A stretch of DNA of 64,000 bases from an uncultured Clostridia bacterium (lineage in GTDB: Bacteria > Bacillota > Clostridia > Christensenellales > UBA1242): the NCBI GenBank assembly GCA_934754355.1, contig CAKVID010000002.1, positions 186,001-250,000 of the forward strand. The letters run 5' to 3'. Below are positions 32,520 to 39,662 of this stretch, piece by piece; position 1 is the stretch's first letter; each line of letters begins with the position of its first letter. Position numbers and translations under genes: made by a program. Below the pieces are notes generated by a model. It had not been told where the DNA came from. It did not search any database and was given only the letters and a program-made list of their open reading frames with translations.

Positions 32520-34385
32520 TCAATTGCTTTTTATCAAAGCAATTTCTTCATTATCTAATAAAGAAGAAATAAGTATTTCATTCTTTAATTTCAAAATAAG
32601 TACATGTGTAGTATCTACTTCATCAACTGTAGTAACATAATTAATTGTTACAGTTTGATAAATATCTGTACCATCTGTAGATGCTACTATGTTATATGAA
32701 GTTGCTATAATTTCATTAACAGTTGCATTATCTTCAGAAAGAACTACTGAAGTATTTTCATTAGCATAAGTTCCTACGATATAATCCGGTACTGAATTAC
32801 AAGTTAAATAATTAATTGTTTTACAATATTGATCATAAGCAATTCTTAAATTCCCATACAAAGGATATTTTTCAATATCAAAACCGCAATTTTCAATAAA
32901 AATAATATTAGCCTCAACTTTTTCTCCAGAGAAAAATAAAGAACTAATCATATAATTATTCCAATTTGCAGTCGTAACAGTAGACGAAATATAAAACTCA
33001 AACAAATCAGTAGTTACATCTTCAGATGTGGCATTATAAGCATAAAATTCATTACTAGAAGATGTAATACAATTATTAAAATAAGTACTAGAAATCTGAT
33101 AATTACCAAAACTAAGCCATTTGATTTTTGTATAACTACCAGAATTAATAGTGACTTTTTTATTTGTTTTCATAATTATCTTTAAATAATTTCCATTATC
33201 TTCTGGAACAAATTGCTTTGAAGCAGAACCAGATAAAATAAATCCAGACATAGGACAGAGCAACTCATACGAATAGTTGTCGTCATATAAAACATTAGTA
33301 GACGAATTATAAATAAATTCTTTAACTACTGCTTCGCCATTAACTTGATATGTAGCAGTAATCTTATTATAGATTGTTATGTTTCCACCAACATTTTTCT
33401 CTGTAGACACCACTGTGTAAGCACCATTATATTTATTTGTGCCATCAGACATAGTAGTTGTATTATCTGTATTTAATACAATCTCTGAAGTCGCATGAGA
33501 ATATGTACCACAAAATGAATAAGTATTTCCCACTGTTCTAATTGTGTTAATATAAAATTTTGAATAAGTTTTGCCATCTTCTGTAACAAATTGAGTTCCA
33601 TCATCACTTAATGTAACACCTTTACCGCCTGCTGTATTCATCATCAAATACATCTGATTATTTATACTATTAAGAAGCCCCTTATCCTCATCTGCATTAT
33701 GAGACACAATTCCGTTATTGATTGTATAGTAATCTGCAAAAGTACCATTCAAGTACCATGTACCATTAAAATTAGAAATATTTAATTTTTCGATTTCTTC
33801 TAATGATTTATAGTTTGCAAGTTCTTCTTTCACTTGAGTAAGTTCTGTAGATAATTCCTCAACTCGAGTTTCTAATGAAGTTTTATCCACTTTTAATTGT
33901 TCCAACTCTGCATTTGCAGAAGTCAATGAATTAGTTTTTTCTTCCAATTGAATTTGTAAAGAATTAACTAATTCGATGTAATTTACATCGGACCCGGCAA
34001 GTTCTTTATATCTGTCTAGGTCTTTTTGTATTAACTCTTTCTCTTGAGTAAGAGTTTTGATTTGATTTTCTTTCGATGTTATCTCATCATCTTTCAATTT
34101 TATTGAAGATTTAGCAGTTGCTAATTCAGAACTTAAACTCTCAATTCTACCTGCATAAGTCAAATTATTTTGTTTAAGACTAGTATTTTCACTTTTTAAA
34201 TCTTCATTTTCTTTTGTAAGCGAAGTATTAGATTTTTCTAGTTCTTCTATTTGTTGTACATACTCAGAATTATCTGGTCTATGCAAAACTCTTTCTCTAA
34301 TACTTGGTACTCCAAATACAATTCCACTGGCAATTGCTGGAATACCCAATCCTAGGGCAAGCCCCGCAATAAATTTTTTTGACAT
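32520..34385 (-). CDS. exported coiled-coil / beta-domain protein
   Basis: A 621-residue protein with an N-terminal membrane or signal segment (FIAGLALGLGIPAIASGIVF), a coiled coil from about residue 42 to 195 (EYVQQIEELEKSNTSLTKEN onward), and about 420 residues of beta-rich, Thr/Ser/Asn-rich sequence with two similar lipocalin-like starts (FNGTWYLNGTFADYYTINNG; YIVGTYANENTSVVLSEDN). The architecture parallels the 28014 protein: anchor, coiled coil, beta domains. Likely a virion-end or host-surface protein of the element; the exact role is unknown. Confidence 0.65.
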   Translation of the reverse strand: MSKKFIAGLALGLGIPAIASGIVFGVPSIRERVLHRPDNSEYVQQIEELEKSNTSLTKENEDLKSENTSLKQNNLTYAGRIESLSSELATAKSSIKLKDDEITSKENQIKTLTQEKELIQKDLDRYKELAGSDVNYIELVNSLQIQLEEKTNSLTSANAELEQLKVDKTSLETRVEELSTELTQVKEELANYKSLEEIEKLNISNFNGTWYLNGTFADYYTINNGIVSHNADEDKGLLNSINNQMYLMMNTAGGKGVTLSDDGTQFVTEDGKTYSKFYINTIRTVGNTYSFCGTYSHATSEIVLNTDNTTTMSDGTNKYNGAYTVVSTEKNVGGNITIYNKITATYQVNGEAVVKEFIYNSSTNVLYDDNYSYELLCPMSGFILSGSASKQFVPEDNGNYLKIIMKTNKKVTINSGSYTKIKWLSFGNYQISSTYFNNCITSSSNEFYAYNATSEDVTTDLFEFYISSTVTTANWNNYMISSLFFSGEKVEANIIFIENCGFDIEKYPLYGNLRIAYDQYCKTINYLTCNSVPDYIVGTYANENTSVVLSEDNATVNEIIATSYNIVASTDGTDIYQTVTINYVTTVDEVDTTHVLILKLKNEILISSLLDNEEIALIKSN

Positions 34386-34460
34386 ATTTATCTCCCTGTT
34401 ATAAATAAAAAATCACTTGCTGGAAACATAAAATTTATAAATCCCCGGCAAGTGATAGCG

Positions 34461-34826
34461 TTATTTTATAGGTGTTAATTTACAAAGTTTCTGTTTTCCA
34501 CCCGGTGTATTTCCGCAATTATATGTTGCAACAACTCTAGTCAAAAATGGAATATCTTTAGTAATTTCATTCATACGCTCTACAGACATAAATTGCTCTT
34601 GGACTGTGAACCAAGGTTTACCAGCATCATTACCAATTTTTCTAACACCAGAATAATACATGCTAATAACTCCATAATGTTCATTTGGATTATCTTTTTT
34701 ATCTTTAATTTGACAACCTAAATACAGTCCATCGTAAGAAGTTTCTTGTCTATCATCAAATGTATTTTCATTTACATCTTGAATATTGTTTTTATCTATT
34801 TCATTTAACATTTGTGTATCTGTCAT
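34461..34826 (-). CDS. candidate ssDNA-binding protein (pV-like by position)
   Basis: A 121-residue protein; start at 34826 is set by TGGAGGAAT five bases upstream. The first 35 residues are acidic and disordered; the rest is beta-rich with scattered aromatics (YDGLYLGCQIKDKK, YGVISMYYSGVRK, FLTRVVATYNCG) ending basic (GGKQKLCKLTPIK), compatible with a small OB-type fold. In Ff phages the ssDNA-binding protein gene lies just before the coat genes, as here. No sequence match to pV is claimed. Confidence 0.45.
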   Translation of the reverse strand: MTDTQMLNEIDKNNIQDVNENTFDDRQETSYDGLYLGCQIKDKKDNPNEHYGVISMYYSGVRKIGNDAGKPWFTVQEQFMSVERMNEITKDIPFLTRVVATYNCGNTPGGKQKLCKLTPIK

Positions 34827-34899
34827 TTTTAATTCCTCCATAAGCCTTTTTGGCTGTGATATCACTGGTCACGATTGTGACCCGCAGTATATTTTTATT

Positions 34900-35199
34900 T
34901 TATTTTTTGTGAGAATAATATTTTATGTTATTCTCATAATCTCTGAAAAAGTCTAAAATACCCTTGCTATTAGTCTTTTTCATATTAAGTATTTTTTCAA
35001 AAGTAGATATATAATCTTGCCTATATTTCTTTTGGCCAGAAGATAATTTTTGAATATTATATCCGGCCTTGACTTTTGGTTTATAGTCATAATCTAGTTT
35101 AAAACCCACTTCAAGTTCTGTCTGATACTTTTCACACTTTTCTTGAGGTGTAAGATATGTGAAAGACCTACCGTCTTTACACACAATTTTTCGTGCCAT
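34900..35199 (-). CDS. small basic protein, YRxG/D-type paralogue
   Basis: A 99-residue basic protein. LTPQEKCEKYQTELEVGFKL followed by LSSGQKKYRQDYISTFEKI parallels LNPAEKSRKYSIEM and LTKEQLAYRAGYLAAC in the adjacent 35214 product, so the two genes are probably diverged duplicates. No enzyme or membrane motifs. Possibly nucleic-acid-binding, by charge. Confidence 0.65.
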   Translation of the reverse strand: MARKIVCKDGRSFTYLTPQEKCEKYQTELEVGFKLDYDYKPKVKAGYNIQKLSSGQKKYRQDYISTFEKILNMKKTNSKGILDFFRDYENNIKYYSHKK

Positions 35200-35213
35200 A
35201 ATTTATTCCTTAA

Positions 35214-35462
35214 TTATTTGCGTTTTGATTTATAATTTGGATGCTTGCTTTTAAATGATTTTTGACTATCTGAACATGCAGCAAGATATCCAGCACGATA
35301 AGCCAATTGCTCTTTAGTAAGTCGTATTTGCTTACCATTTTCATCCATTTTACGATGGCCATCATTAGTAAGTGCTTTTTTATGTTTCATTTCAATTGAA
35401 TATTTTCTAGATTTTTCTGCAGGATTCAATAGCACTGCTCCAGTTTGAGTAATATAACTCAT
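35214..35462 (-). CDS. small basic protein, YRxG-type paralogue
   Basis: An 82-residue basic protein (LTKEQLAYRAGYLAACSDSQ, then a lysine-rich tail KSKHPNYKSKRK). Shares the E-K-x-x-KY ... Q-x-x-YR-x-G layout with the products of 34900 and 22707. It lies immediately downstream, in transcription order, of the structured noncoding block 35514-35751, so its leader would contain those folds. Confidence 0.65.
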   Translation of the reverse strand: MSYITQTGAVLLNPAEKSRKYSIEMKHKKALTNDGHRKMDENGKQIRLTKEQLAYRAGYLAACSDSQKSFKSKHPNYKSKRK

Positions 35463-35538
35463 ATCAATAACTCCCTAAATTTATTAATTAGTTTTAAGTA
35501 CTCTAACAAACTTATTGATTATTCCGGACTAATCAATA

Positions 35539-35607
35539 TGGTGCAGTCAGCAAGAATTGAACTTACTTAATTTGGCTTTGCTAGACCAAACTACAACCAT
35601 GTACTGC
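35539..35607 (-). tRNA. degenerate tRNA-like sequence with encoded CCA
   Basis: 69 nt. Acceptor GCAGT pairs with ACTGC (five pairs; the inner two mismatched), discriminator A, CCA. T-arm GTAAG-TTCAATT-CTTGC is canonical. An anticodon-like arm TTTGG...CCAAA has an 8-10 base loop (CTAGCAAA), so any anticodon (AGC or GCA) is doubtful. No D stem: only ten bases precede the arm. Probably not a working tRNA. Confidence 0.5.
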
Positions 35608-35660
35608 ATAGGTGGAGTACATACTTTGTACTCCAGAATGAAAAATGGAAAAAATTCTAT

Positions 35661-35711
35661 GTGCTGGATACGAGAATCGAACTCATTTTTAAACTACCAT
35701 AGTCCAGCATG
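35661..35711 (-). ncRNA. minimal tRNA-like structure lacking an anticodon arm
   Basis: Acceptor-like TGCTGGA (35709-35703) pairs perfectly with TCCAGCA (35668-35662). T-arm ATGAG-TTCGATT-CTCGT has five pairs and an ideal T-loop. Only 16 bases (CTATGGTAGTTTAAAA) connect acceptor and T-arm, resembling a D-loop; there is no anticodon arm and no CCA. Twelve base pairs with a perfect T-loop are unlikely by chance. Confidence 0.5.
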
Positions 35712-35845
35712 TAAACAAGTTCTATTACGGCATGGAATAATAGGACTTGTTATAAGTAAAAATTATAAAAAACAAAGAAAAAAAGTTTTATAAAACCATA
35801 AACGAGGTCAATATACAAACATCTAACCCATGCCAAGAAAATTAT

Positions 35846-36058
35846 TTAATTGATTAAAGTCTTACATTTACAATCTATACCAAGTCTTGTAAGAGCAATA
35901 AATTTATTAACAAAATCCTTATAATCATCAAAGTAATATTTATATCTTTTTGTTTCTACTATGTATTTAACTGGATTAATTAAATCGATATTAACAACTA
36001 ATCTTTTGTTATTAGTTACTTTTAAATCTCCAAAATTAATTTTTAAATTAATCATCAT
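35846..36058 (-). CDS. small hypothetical element protein
   Basis: A 70-residue beta-strand-rich protein (INLKINFGDLKVTNNKRLVV NIDL) with a basic aromatic middle. The start overlaps the end of the 38-residue membrane protein gene (GAGGAAAA upstream). It might be a nucleic-acid-binding protein, another candidate for the phage ssDNA-binding role; not recognised. Confidence 0.55.
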   Translation of the reverse strand: MMINLKINFGDLKVTNNKRLVVNIDLINPVKYIVETKRYKYYFDDYKDFVNKFIALTRLGIDCKCKTLIN

Positions 36059-36164
36059 TACTTTTTCCTCTCTTAGATTTTATTAACTTAATTATTTTAA
36101 CCACCATATAATCTAATCCAAAGATAAAAATTATTAAGGCTAAACCTTTAATTGCTGGAGGCAT
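36048..36164 (-). CDS. 38-residue one-helix membrane protein (minor or major coat candidate)
   Basis: Below usual gene-length cut-offs. MPPAIKGLALIIFIFGLDYM then VVKIIKLIKSKRGKSNDD: one membrane helix followed by a strongly basic segment. GGAG lies seven bases before its ATG at 36164; the start overlaps the previous gene's end and its stop overlaps the next start. Size and charge pattern fit Ff pVII/pIX-type or coat proteins. Translation is well supported by the overlaps; role inferred. Confidence 0.6.
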   Translation of the reverse strand: MPPAIKGLALIIFIFGLDYMVVKIIKLIKSKRGKSNDD

Positions 36165-36294
36165 TGAAACGCTCCATAAATTTATTACAAATATTATCAA
36201 ATGATTTAGCGTCTACTTCTCTACGCATACGCATTTCTTTTGTGTCTATATTTACATCAAATACTTGTCTATTTGATACTAATTGTTTTGGCAT
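36148..36294 (-). CDS. 48-residue basic element protein
   Basis: Short frame MPKQLVSNRQVFDVNIDTKE followed by MRMRREVDAKSFDNICNKFM and ERFNASSN. GAAGG precedes the start at 36294 and its end overlaps the 38-residue membrane gene by 17 bases. Polar, no membrane segment. Function unknown; included because spacing and overlaps on both sides fit a compact phage operon. Confidence 0.55.
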   Translation of the reverse strand: MPKQLVSNRQVFDVNIDTKEMRMRREVDAKSFDNICNKFMERFNASSN

Positions 36295-36298
36295 AATG

Positions 36299-36655
36299 CT
36301 ATTCCTTCTCTTTATAAATATAATCATTTTTATTTAAACGATTAGGCTTATAACCTTTTTCTATTATTTTATATTTCTTACCAAAAACAGGAAAATAATT
36401 AGGATTTTTCCCATCAAAATCCCCATTCATAAATAAATCATTTCTATCAATCTCAACTTTTATTAATTCTTCTTTATTTAAGTTATATTTTTTAGCAGTT
36501 TTCATAGGAATAAAAGCCTTCTGAGGTCGAAATTCGCCAACAGAATCTTTAGCCTTTGGTTTACCTATATAACCATAAGAACCATTACATCTAATCCTTT
36601 GAGCCCTGGAACCATATATTTTATTTGAATCAACAACATATCCTTTAACTTTCAT
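36299..36655 (-). CDS. hypothetical basic element protein
   Basis: A 118-residue protein (VKGYVVDSNKIYGSRAQRIR CNGSYGYIG) with repeated Gly/Tyr/Lys-rich segments and no membrane helix. Second gene of the long minus operon, five bases before the 48-residue ORF. Not recognised; net positive charge suggests DNA or RNA contact. Confidence 0.6.
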   Translation of the reverse strand: MKVKGYVVDSNKIYGSRAQRIRCNGSYGYIGKPKAKDSVGEFRPQKAFIPMKTAKKYNLNKEELIKVEIDRNDLFMNGDFDGKNPNYFPVFGKKYKIIEKGYKPNRLNKNDYIYKEKE

Positions 36656-36674
36656 ATTTACTAACCTCTCTATT

Positions 36675-36896
36675 CTAAATAATCTTTTTATCTAACATTT
36701 CATAAGTAAGACTTTGAACATAATTAAATGAAGCACGAATTGGCTTTTTACGAAGTCTATTTCCATATTCAATGTAATTTATAGCACTCATAGGAATTTC
36801 AAAATTTCCTTTGCACTGCGGGGCAACTGATTTTATTGCTTCCATAACAACTTGTCTTTTTCGTATAGACGCTGGTGTTTTAGTTTTATCTGCCAT
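36675..36896 (-). CDS. first gene of the element's main operon, hypothetical
   Basis: A 73-residue basic protein (MADKTKTPASIRKRQVVMEA then IPMSAINYIEYGNRLRKKPI) probably with helix-turn-helix-like helices; not recognised. It is the first gene after the repressed minus promoter (TTGACA 36977-36972, TATTAT 36955-36950), so it may act early, for example in regulation or replication. GAGAGGTAGG lies upstream of the ATG. Confidence 0.6.
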   Translation of the reverse strand: MADKTKTPASIRKRQVVMEAIKSVAPQCKGNFEIPMSAINYIEYGNRLRKKPIRASFNYVQSLTYEMLDKKII

Positions 36897-36949
36897 ATAT
36901 ACCTACCTCTCATTAACTTTTTTTATCAAATTGATTTATTATTATTAAT

Positions 36950-37055
36950 ATAATATATCATTTTGGTAAAATGTCAAAACATTTTTTAGCGATTTGGTAA
37001 AATTTTTTGTATTTTTTTTTAAAATATTGCTAAAAATACATCAAATAGTTATACT
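36950..37055. promoter_or_regulatory. divergent prophage promoters and repressor operators
   Basis: Minus promoter TTGACA (36972-36977) with TATTAT (36950-36955), spacer 16. Plus promoter TTGCTA (37027-37032) with TATACT (37050-37055), spacer 17. Boxes TTTTGGTAAAAT (36961-36972, inside the minus spacer) and ATTTGGTAAAAT (36992-37003) are 31 bp apart. AAAATGT-CAAA-ACATTTT (36968-36985) overlaps the first box and the minus -35. This is a typical phage switch layout. Confidence 0.7.
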
Positions 37056-37091
37056 TTCTATAGTAAAAAATAACAAAAAGGTAAAAATTAT

Positions 37092-37400
37092 ATGAAACTA
37101 AAAGAATTAAGACTATCAAAAAAGAATACACAAGAAGAGATTTCTAAACTTATAAACACATCAATTACTTGTTATAATTATTATGAAAAAGAAAAAAGAG
37201 AACCTAACATTGAAACACTTTGCAAATTAGCAGACTACTATAATGTGACACTAGATTATTTGGTGGGTAGACAAACAAAAAAAGACATTGGTTATTTAAC
37301 AGACAAGCAATACTCTGCCGTACTTCTAATTAAACAACTAAGTAATGACAATCTAAATCGAGAACTAGGTAGATTATCTACACTAGTAGAAATGCAATAA
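37092..37400 (+). CDS. XRE-family prophage repressor
   Basis: A 102-residue protein with an N-terminal helix-turn-helix (LKELRLSKKNTQEEISKLIN, then NYYEKEKREPNIETLCKLAD and DYLVGR) and a 35-residue helical tail. No LexA-type protease domain, so release from repression is not by self-cleavage. It is divergent from the element's main operon and followed by the membrane coiled-coil protein and integrase genes. By position it maintains the integrated state; that is inferred. Confidence 0.85.
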   Translation: MKLKELRLSKKNTQEEISKLINTSITCYNYYEKEKREPNIETLCKLADYYNVTLDYLVGRQTKKDIGYLTDKQYSAVLLIKQLSNDNLNRELGRLSTLVEMQ

Positions 37401-37416
37401 AGGAGATATTTTACAT

Positions 37417-38301
37417 ATGAGTAAATTTGAAGTAAACACACTACCAATAAATAATTTATATTCAGAGTCTGAAGAAACGAAAAATTTAAGACATAAATAT
37501 TATTCCACAAAAAACAAAATATCTATTTATAAGATACTAACAACTATTTTACTTATAATTGGAATTGTTTCAATTTTAATTTCAGCGATGAGAATACTAA
37601 TAGAATCTACAATGTATAACTCAGAATTAACAATGGAAGAAGTAGAAGAATATATCAAACAAATAAATAGATATAAAACATTTTTCTATCTAGGTATAGG
37701 TATTCTGATACTATCAGTTATCGCAAAAATAATTATTAAACAAGTTAGTAATAATATCTTAAATCCAATTCAAGAAGATATCGAAAGAAGTATTATGAAT
37801 GATCAATTAGAATTATCTGGTGCAAATATAAACAGAAGAACTAAAGATAATAATCATAAAAATAATACTAAAGACAAAAATGAAGAATTGGTTATATTGC
37901 AAAATGAATATAACATTTTAGAAGATAAATATGAAAAATTAAAAAACAAAAATAGAATATTAAAAATAGACAATGAAAAGTTAAATAAAAAACTTGAGAG
38001 CATTCAAATTAAACATAAAAATTCAACAGAAAAATTTAACCAAGAAACGAAAGCATTAAGAACCACATCTTCAAATTTAGAAATACCGCTAAAAACTAGG
38101 ACATCAAATCCTAAAAAACTTAATTATATAATACTAACAATTTTTGTCGTACTATTTTTTATAAGTTTATTATTTACATTAATTAATGTGATAGAAATGT
38201 CCAATATTACGCTAATTATAATATCAACAGTCAGCACAATAGTTTTATTATTAACCATACTTACACTTTTAGCATTTATAATACCAACTAAAAATAAATA
38301 A
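37417..38301 (+). CDS. membrane protein with central coiled coil
   Basis: A 294-residue protein with two membrane helices at about residues 37-62 and 88-110, a charged coiled-coil stretch at about 145-205 (LVILQNEYNILEDKYEKLKN), and two more helices at the C-terminus (about 233-260 and 265-290). AAGGAG precedes the start. Between repressor and integrase, it occupies the lysogenic arm, so an immunity, exclusion or repressor-control role is possible. Not recognised. Confidence 0.65.
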   Translation: MSKFEVNTLPINNLYSESEETKNLRHKYYSTKNKISIYKILTTILLIIGIVSILISAMRILIESTMYNSELTMEEVEEYIKQINRYKTFFYLGIGILILSVIAKIIIKQVSNNILNPIQEDIERSIMNDQLELSGANINRRTKDNNHKNNTKDKNEELVILQNEYNILEDKYEKLKNKNRILKIDNEKLNKKLESIQIKHKNSTEKFNQETKALRTTSSNLEIPLKTRTSNPKKLNYIILTIFVVLFFISLLFTLINVIEMSNITLIIISTVSTIVLLLTILTLLAFIIPTKNK

Positions 38302-38349
38302 TAAAAAATTAAGATTAAATAGACGCAATAAAAAAAGGAGTTTTTTATT

Positions 38350-39573
38350 GTGTTTAATGAATACTTTACAAAAAACTATTACGAACTTAGCAAAAGAGCA
38401 GAAGAAAAATTGATAGAAGCATTAGAAATAGTGCAGTTCTTTGTGGGTAAATTTGAAGCCCAAGAAGAATTTAATAAAACTAAACAAGAGAATAAATTTA
38501 ATATGCCTGTAATTTCATATAAAGGAGATACAGAACAAGAAATGAAATTTCAAGGCAAAACTATTCACAAAAATAAAAATTGCAACACATGGTACACAAG
38601 GTATAGAATTGATGGCAAACAATATTACATAAGCGGAAAGACACAAAAAGAAGTACTTGCAACACTTAAAAAAAAATTAAACTACCAGAAGAAAGATAAA
38701 AAGCACATAACCTTGCTAGACTGGTACACTCAATGGTTAGAACTATTCAAACTAGGAAAGGTTAAACAATCTACACTAACAGTATATTCTGGCTTAATAA
38801 AACATATCCCAACAAACATATTGAACTCAGATATTAAAAATATATCCGGTCTAGATATTCAAAAAGTTATTAATGCCACACAAGGCGAGAGAACAAAACA
38901 AAAACTATTTGAACTTCTAAAAGATATATTTACAAAAGCAGAAATACATAATATTTGCACTAATATTTTAAAAACTTTAGATAAACCAAAACACACTAGA
39001 CAAAATGGAATAGCACTAACCAATACAGATAGACAAGTCTTTGAAAATTATTGCTACAAAAACAAAGAATATGTATTTTTAATTACACTATATCAAGGAC
39101 TTCGAAAAGGCGAAGTGTTAGGTTTAACTTGGGATAATATCGATTTTGATAAAAATTTACTAACTATAAATAAAACTTATAATTTACATGGAAAATTCGA
39201 CACAACTAAAAATATATCCAGTAATAGACAAATTCCACTATTTGAAAAATCAAAACATATACTTAAGAATTTACAAAACAAACAAGAAAGAATATTTTTA
39301 ATATCTCAAAATAGTTTACAAGATAAATTTATTAAAATATTAAAAGCATTAAACCTAAACCCAAAATATACTATTCATAGTTTAAGGCACACATTCATTA
39401 CATATTGTCAGGACCAACAAATCCCCGAGCATATTATACAAAACTGGGTTGGACATGTAATTGGAAGCAGTGTAACAAAAAGTGTATACACACACATTCA
39501 AGAAGAAACAAATTCAAAGAATATCGATATTATAAATAAATCAAAATTCTACTCAAATTCTACTCAAAAATAA
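38350..39573 (+). CDS. int: tyrosine integrase
   Basis: A 407-residue phage-type tyrosine recombinase, GTG start with AAGGAG nine bases upstream. Order: helical N-terminus, AP2/arm-binding-like region (KNCNTWYTRYRIDGKQYYIS), SAM-like core-binding domain (LLDWYTQWLELFKLGKVKQS), catalytic domain with R in YQGLRKGEVLGLTW, HSLRHTF, the WVGH histidine, and nucleophile Y in SVYTHIQEE. It sits beside the intact tRNA-Arg, its target. The last codons contain the right-end pair of arm-site octamers, so coding and recombination sequences overlap. Confidence 0.95.
   Translation: MFNEYFTKNYYELSKRAEEKLIEALEIVQFFVGKFEAQEEFNKTKQENKFNMPVISYKGDTEQEMKFQGKTIHKNKNCNTWYTRYRIDGKQYYISGKTQKEVLATLKKKLNYQKKDKKHITLLDWYTQWLELFKLGKVKQSTLTVYSGLIKHIPTNILNSDIKNISGLDIQKVINATQGERTKQKLFELLKDIFTKAEIHNICTNILKTLDKPKHTRQNGIALTNTDRQVFENYCYKNKEYVFLITLYQGLRKGEVLGLTWDNIDFDKNLLTINKTYNLHGKFDTTKNISSNRQIPLFEKSKHILKNLQNKQERIFLISQNSLQDKFIKILKALNLNPKYTIHSLRHTFITYCQDQQIPEHIIQNWVGHVIGSSVTKSVYTHIQEETNSKNIDIINKSKFYSNSTQK
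39548..39566 (+). other. right integrase arm-type sites (candidate)
   Basis: TCTACTCA at 39548-39555 and 39559-39566, 11 bp apart, same orientation as the left pair; located inside the int 3' end, about 97 bp from the attR core. Confidence 0.7.
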
Positions 39574-39585
39574 ACAAAAACAAAA

Positions 39586-39627
39586 AAATAGGTCAATTTT
39601 GACCTATTTACATACTATATATAGTAT
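39586..39627. terminator. palindromes after int, probable terminator
   Basis: A perfect 24-bp palindrome (39586-39609, half AAATAGGTCAAT) follows the int stop, then a 16-bp palindrome ATACTATATATAGTAT (39612-39627). The first can end int transcription though its T run is short. Confidence 0.55.
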
Positions 39628-39662
39628 TTCATATTTAATTTATATACTATATATAAAATTTA

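Larger units (their letters stand above)
35514..35751 (-). ncRNA. structured block with two tRNA-like folds
   Basis: In minus-strand order: 14-bp hairpin (35751-35714, half AACAAGTCCTATTA); tRNA-like fold 35709-35662; hairpin TGGAGTAC-N7-GTACTCCA (35634-35612); tRNA-like fold 35607-35539 ending in CCA; hairpin ATTGATTA-N8-TAATCAAT (35537-35514). There is no convincing ORF. The T-loops read correctly only on the minus strand, the operon's strand. It could be a leader RNA, a processed RNA, or structure acting in the single-stranded phage DNA. Confidence 0.55.

Noticed and set aside
35539..35607. Functional phage tRNA
   Set aside because: No D stem, mismatched acceptor and an over-long anticodon loop; kept only as a tRNA-like sequence.
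35557..35793. Plus-strand ORF of 78 codons in the element
   Set aside because: It runs antisense through both tRNA-like folds and hairpins, has no ribosome site and opposes the operon; its peptide looks like a reverse-translated tRNA.
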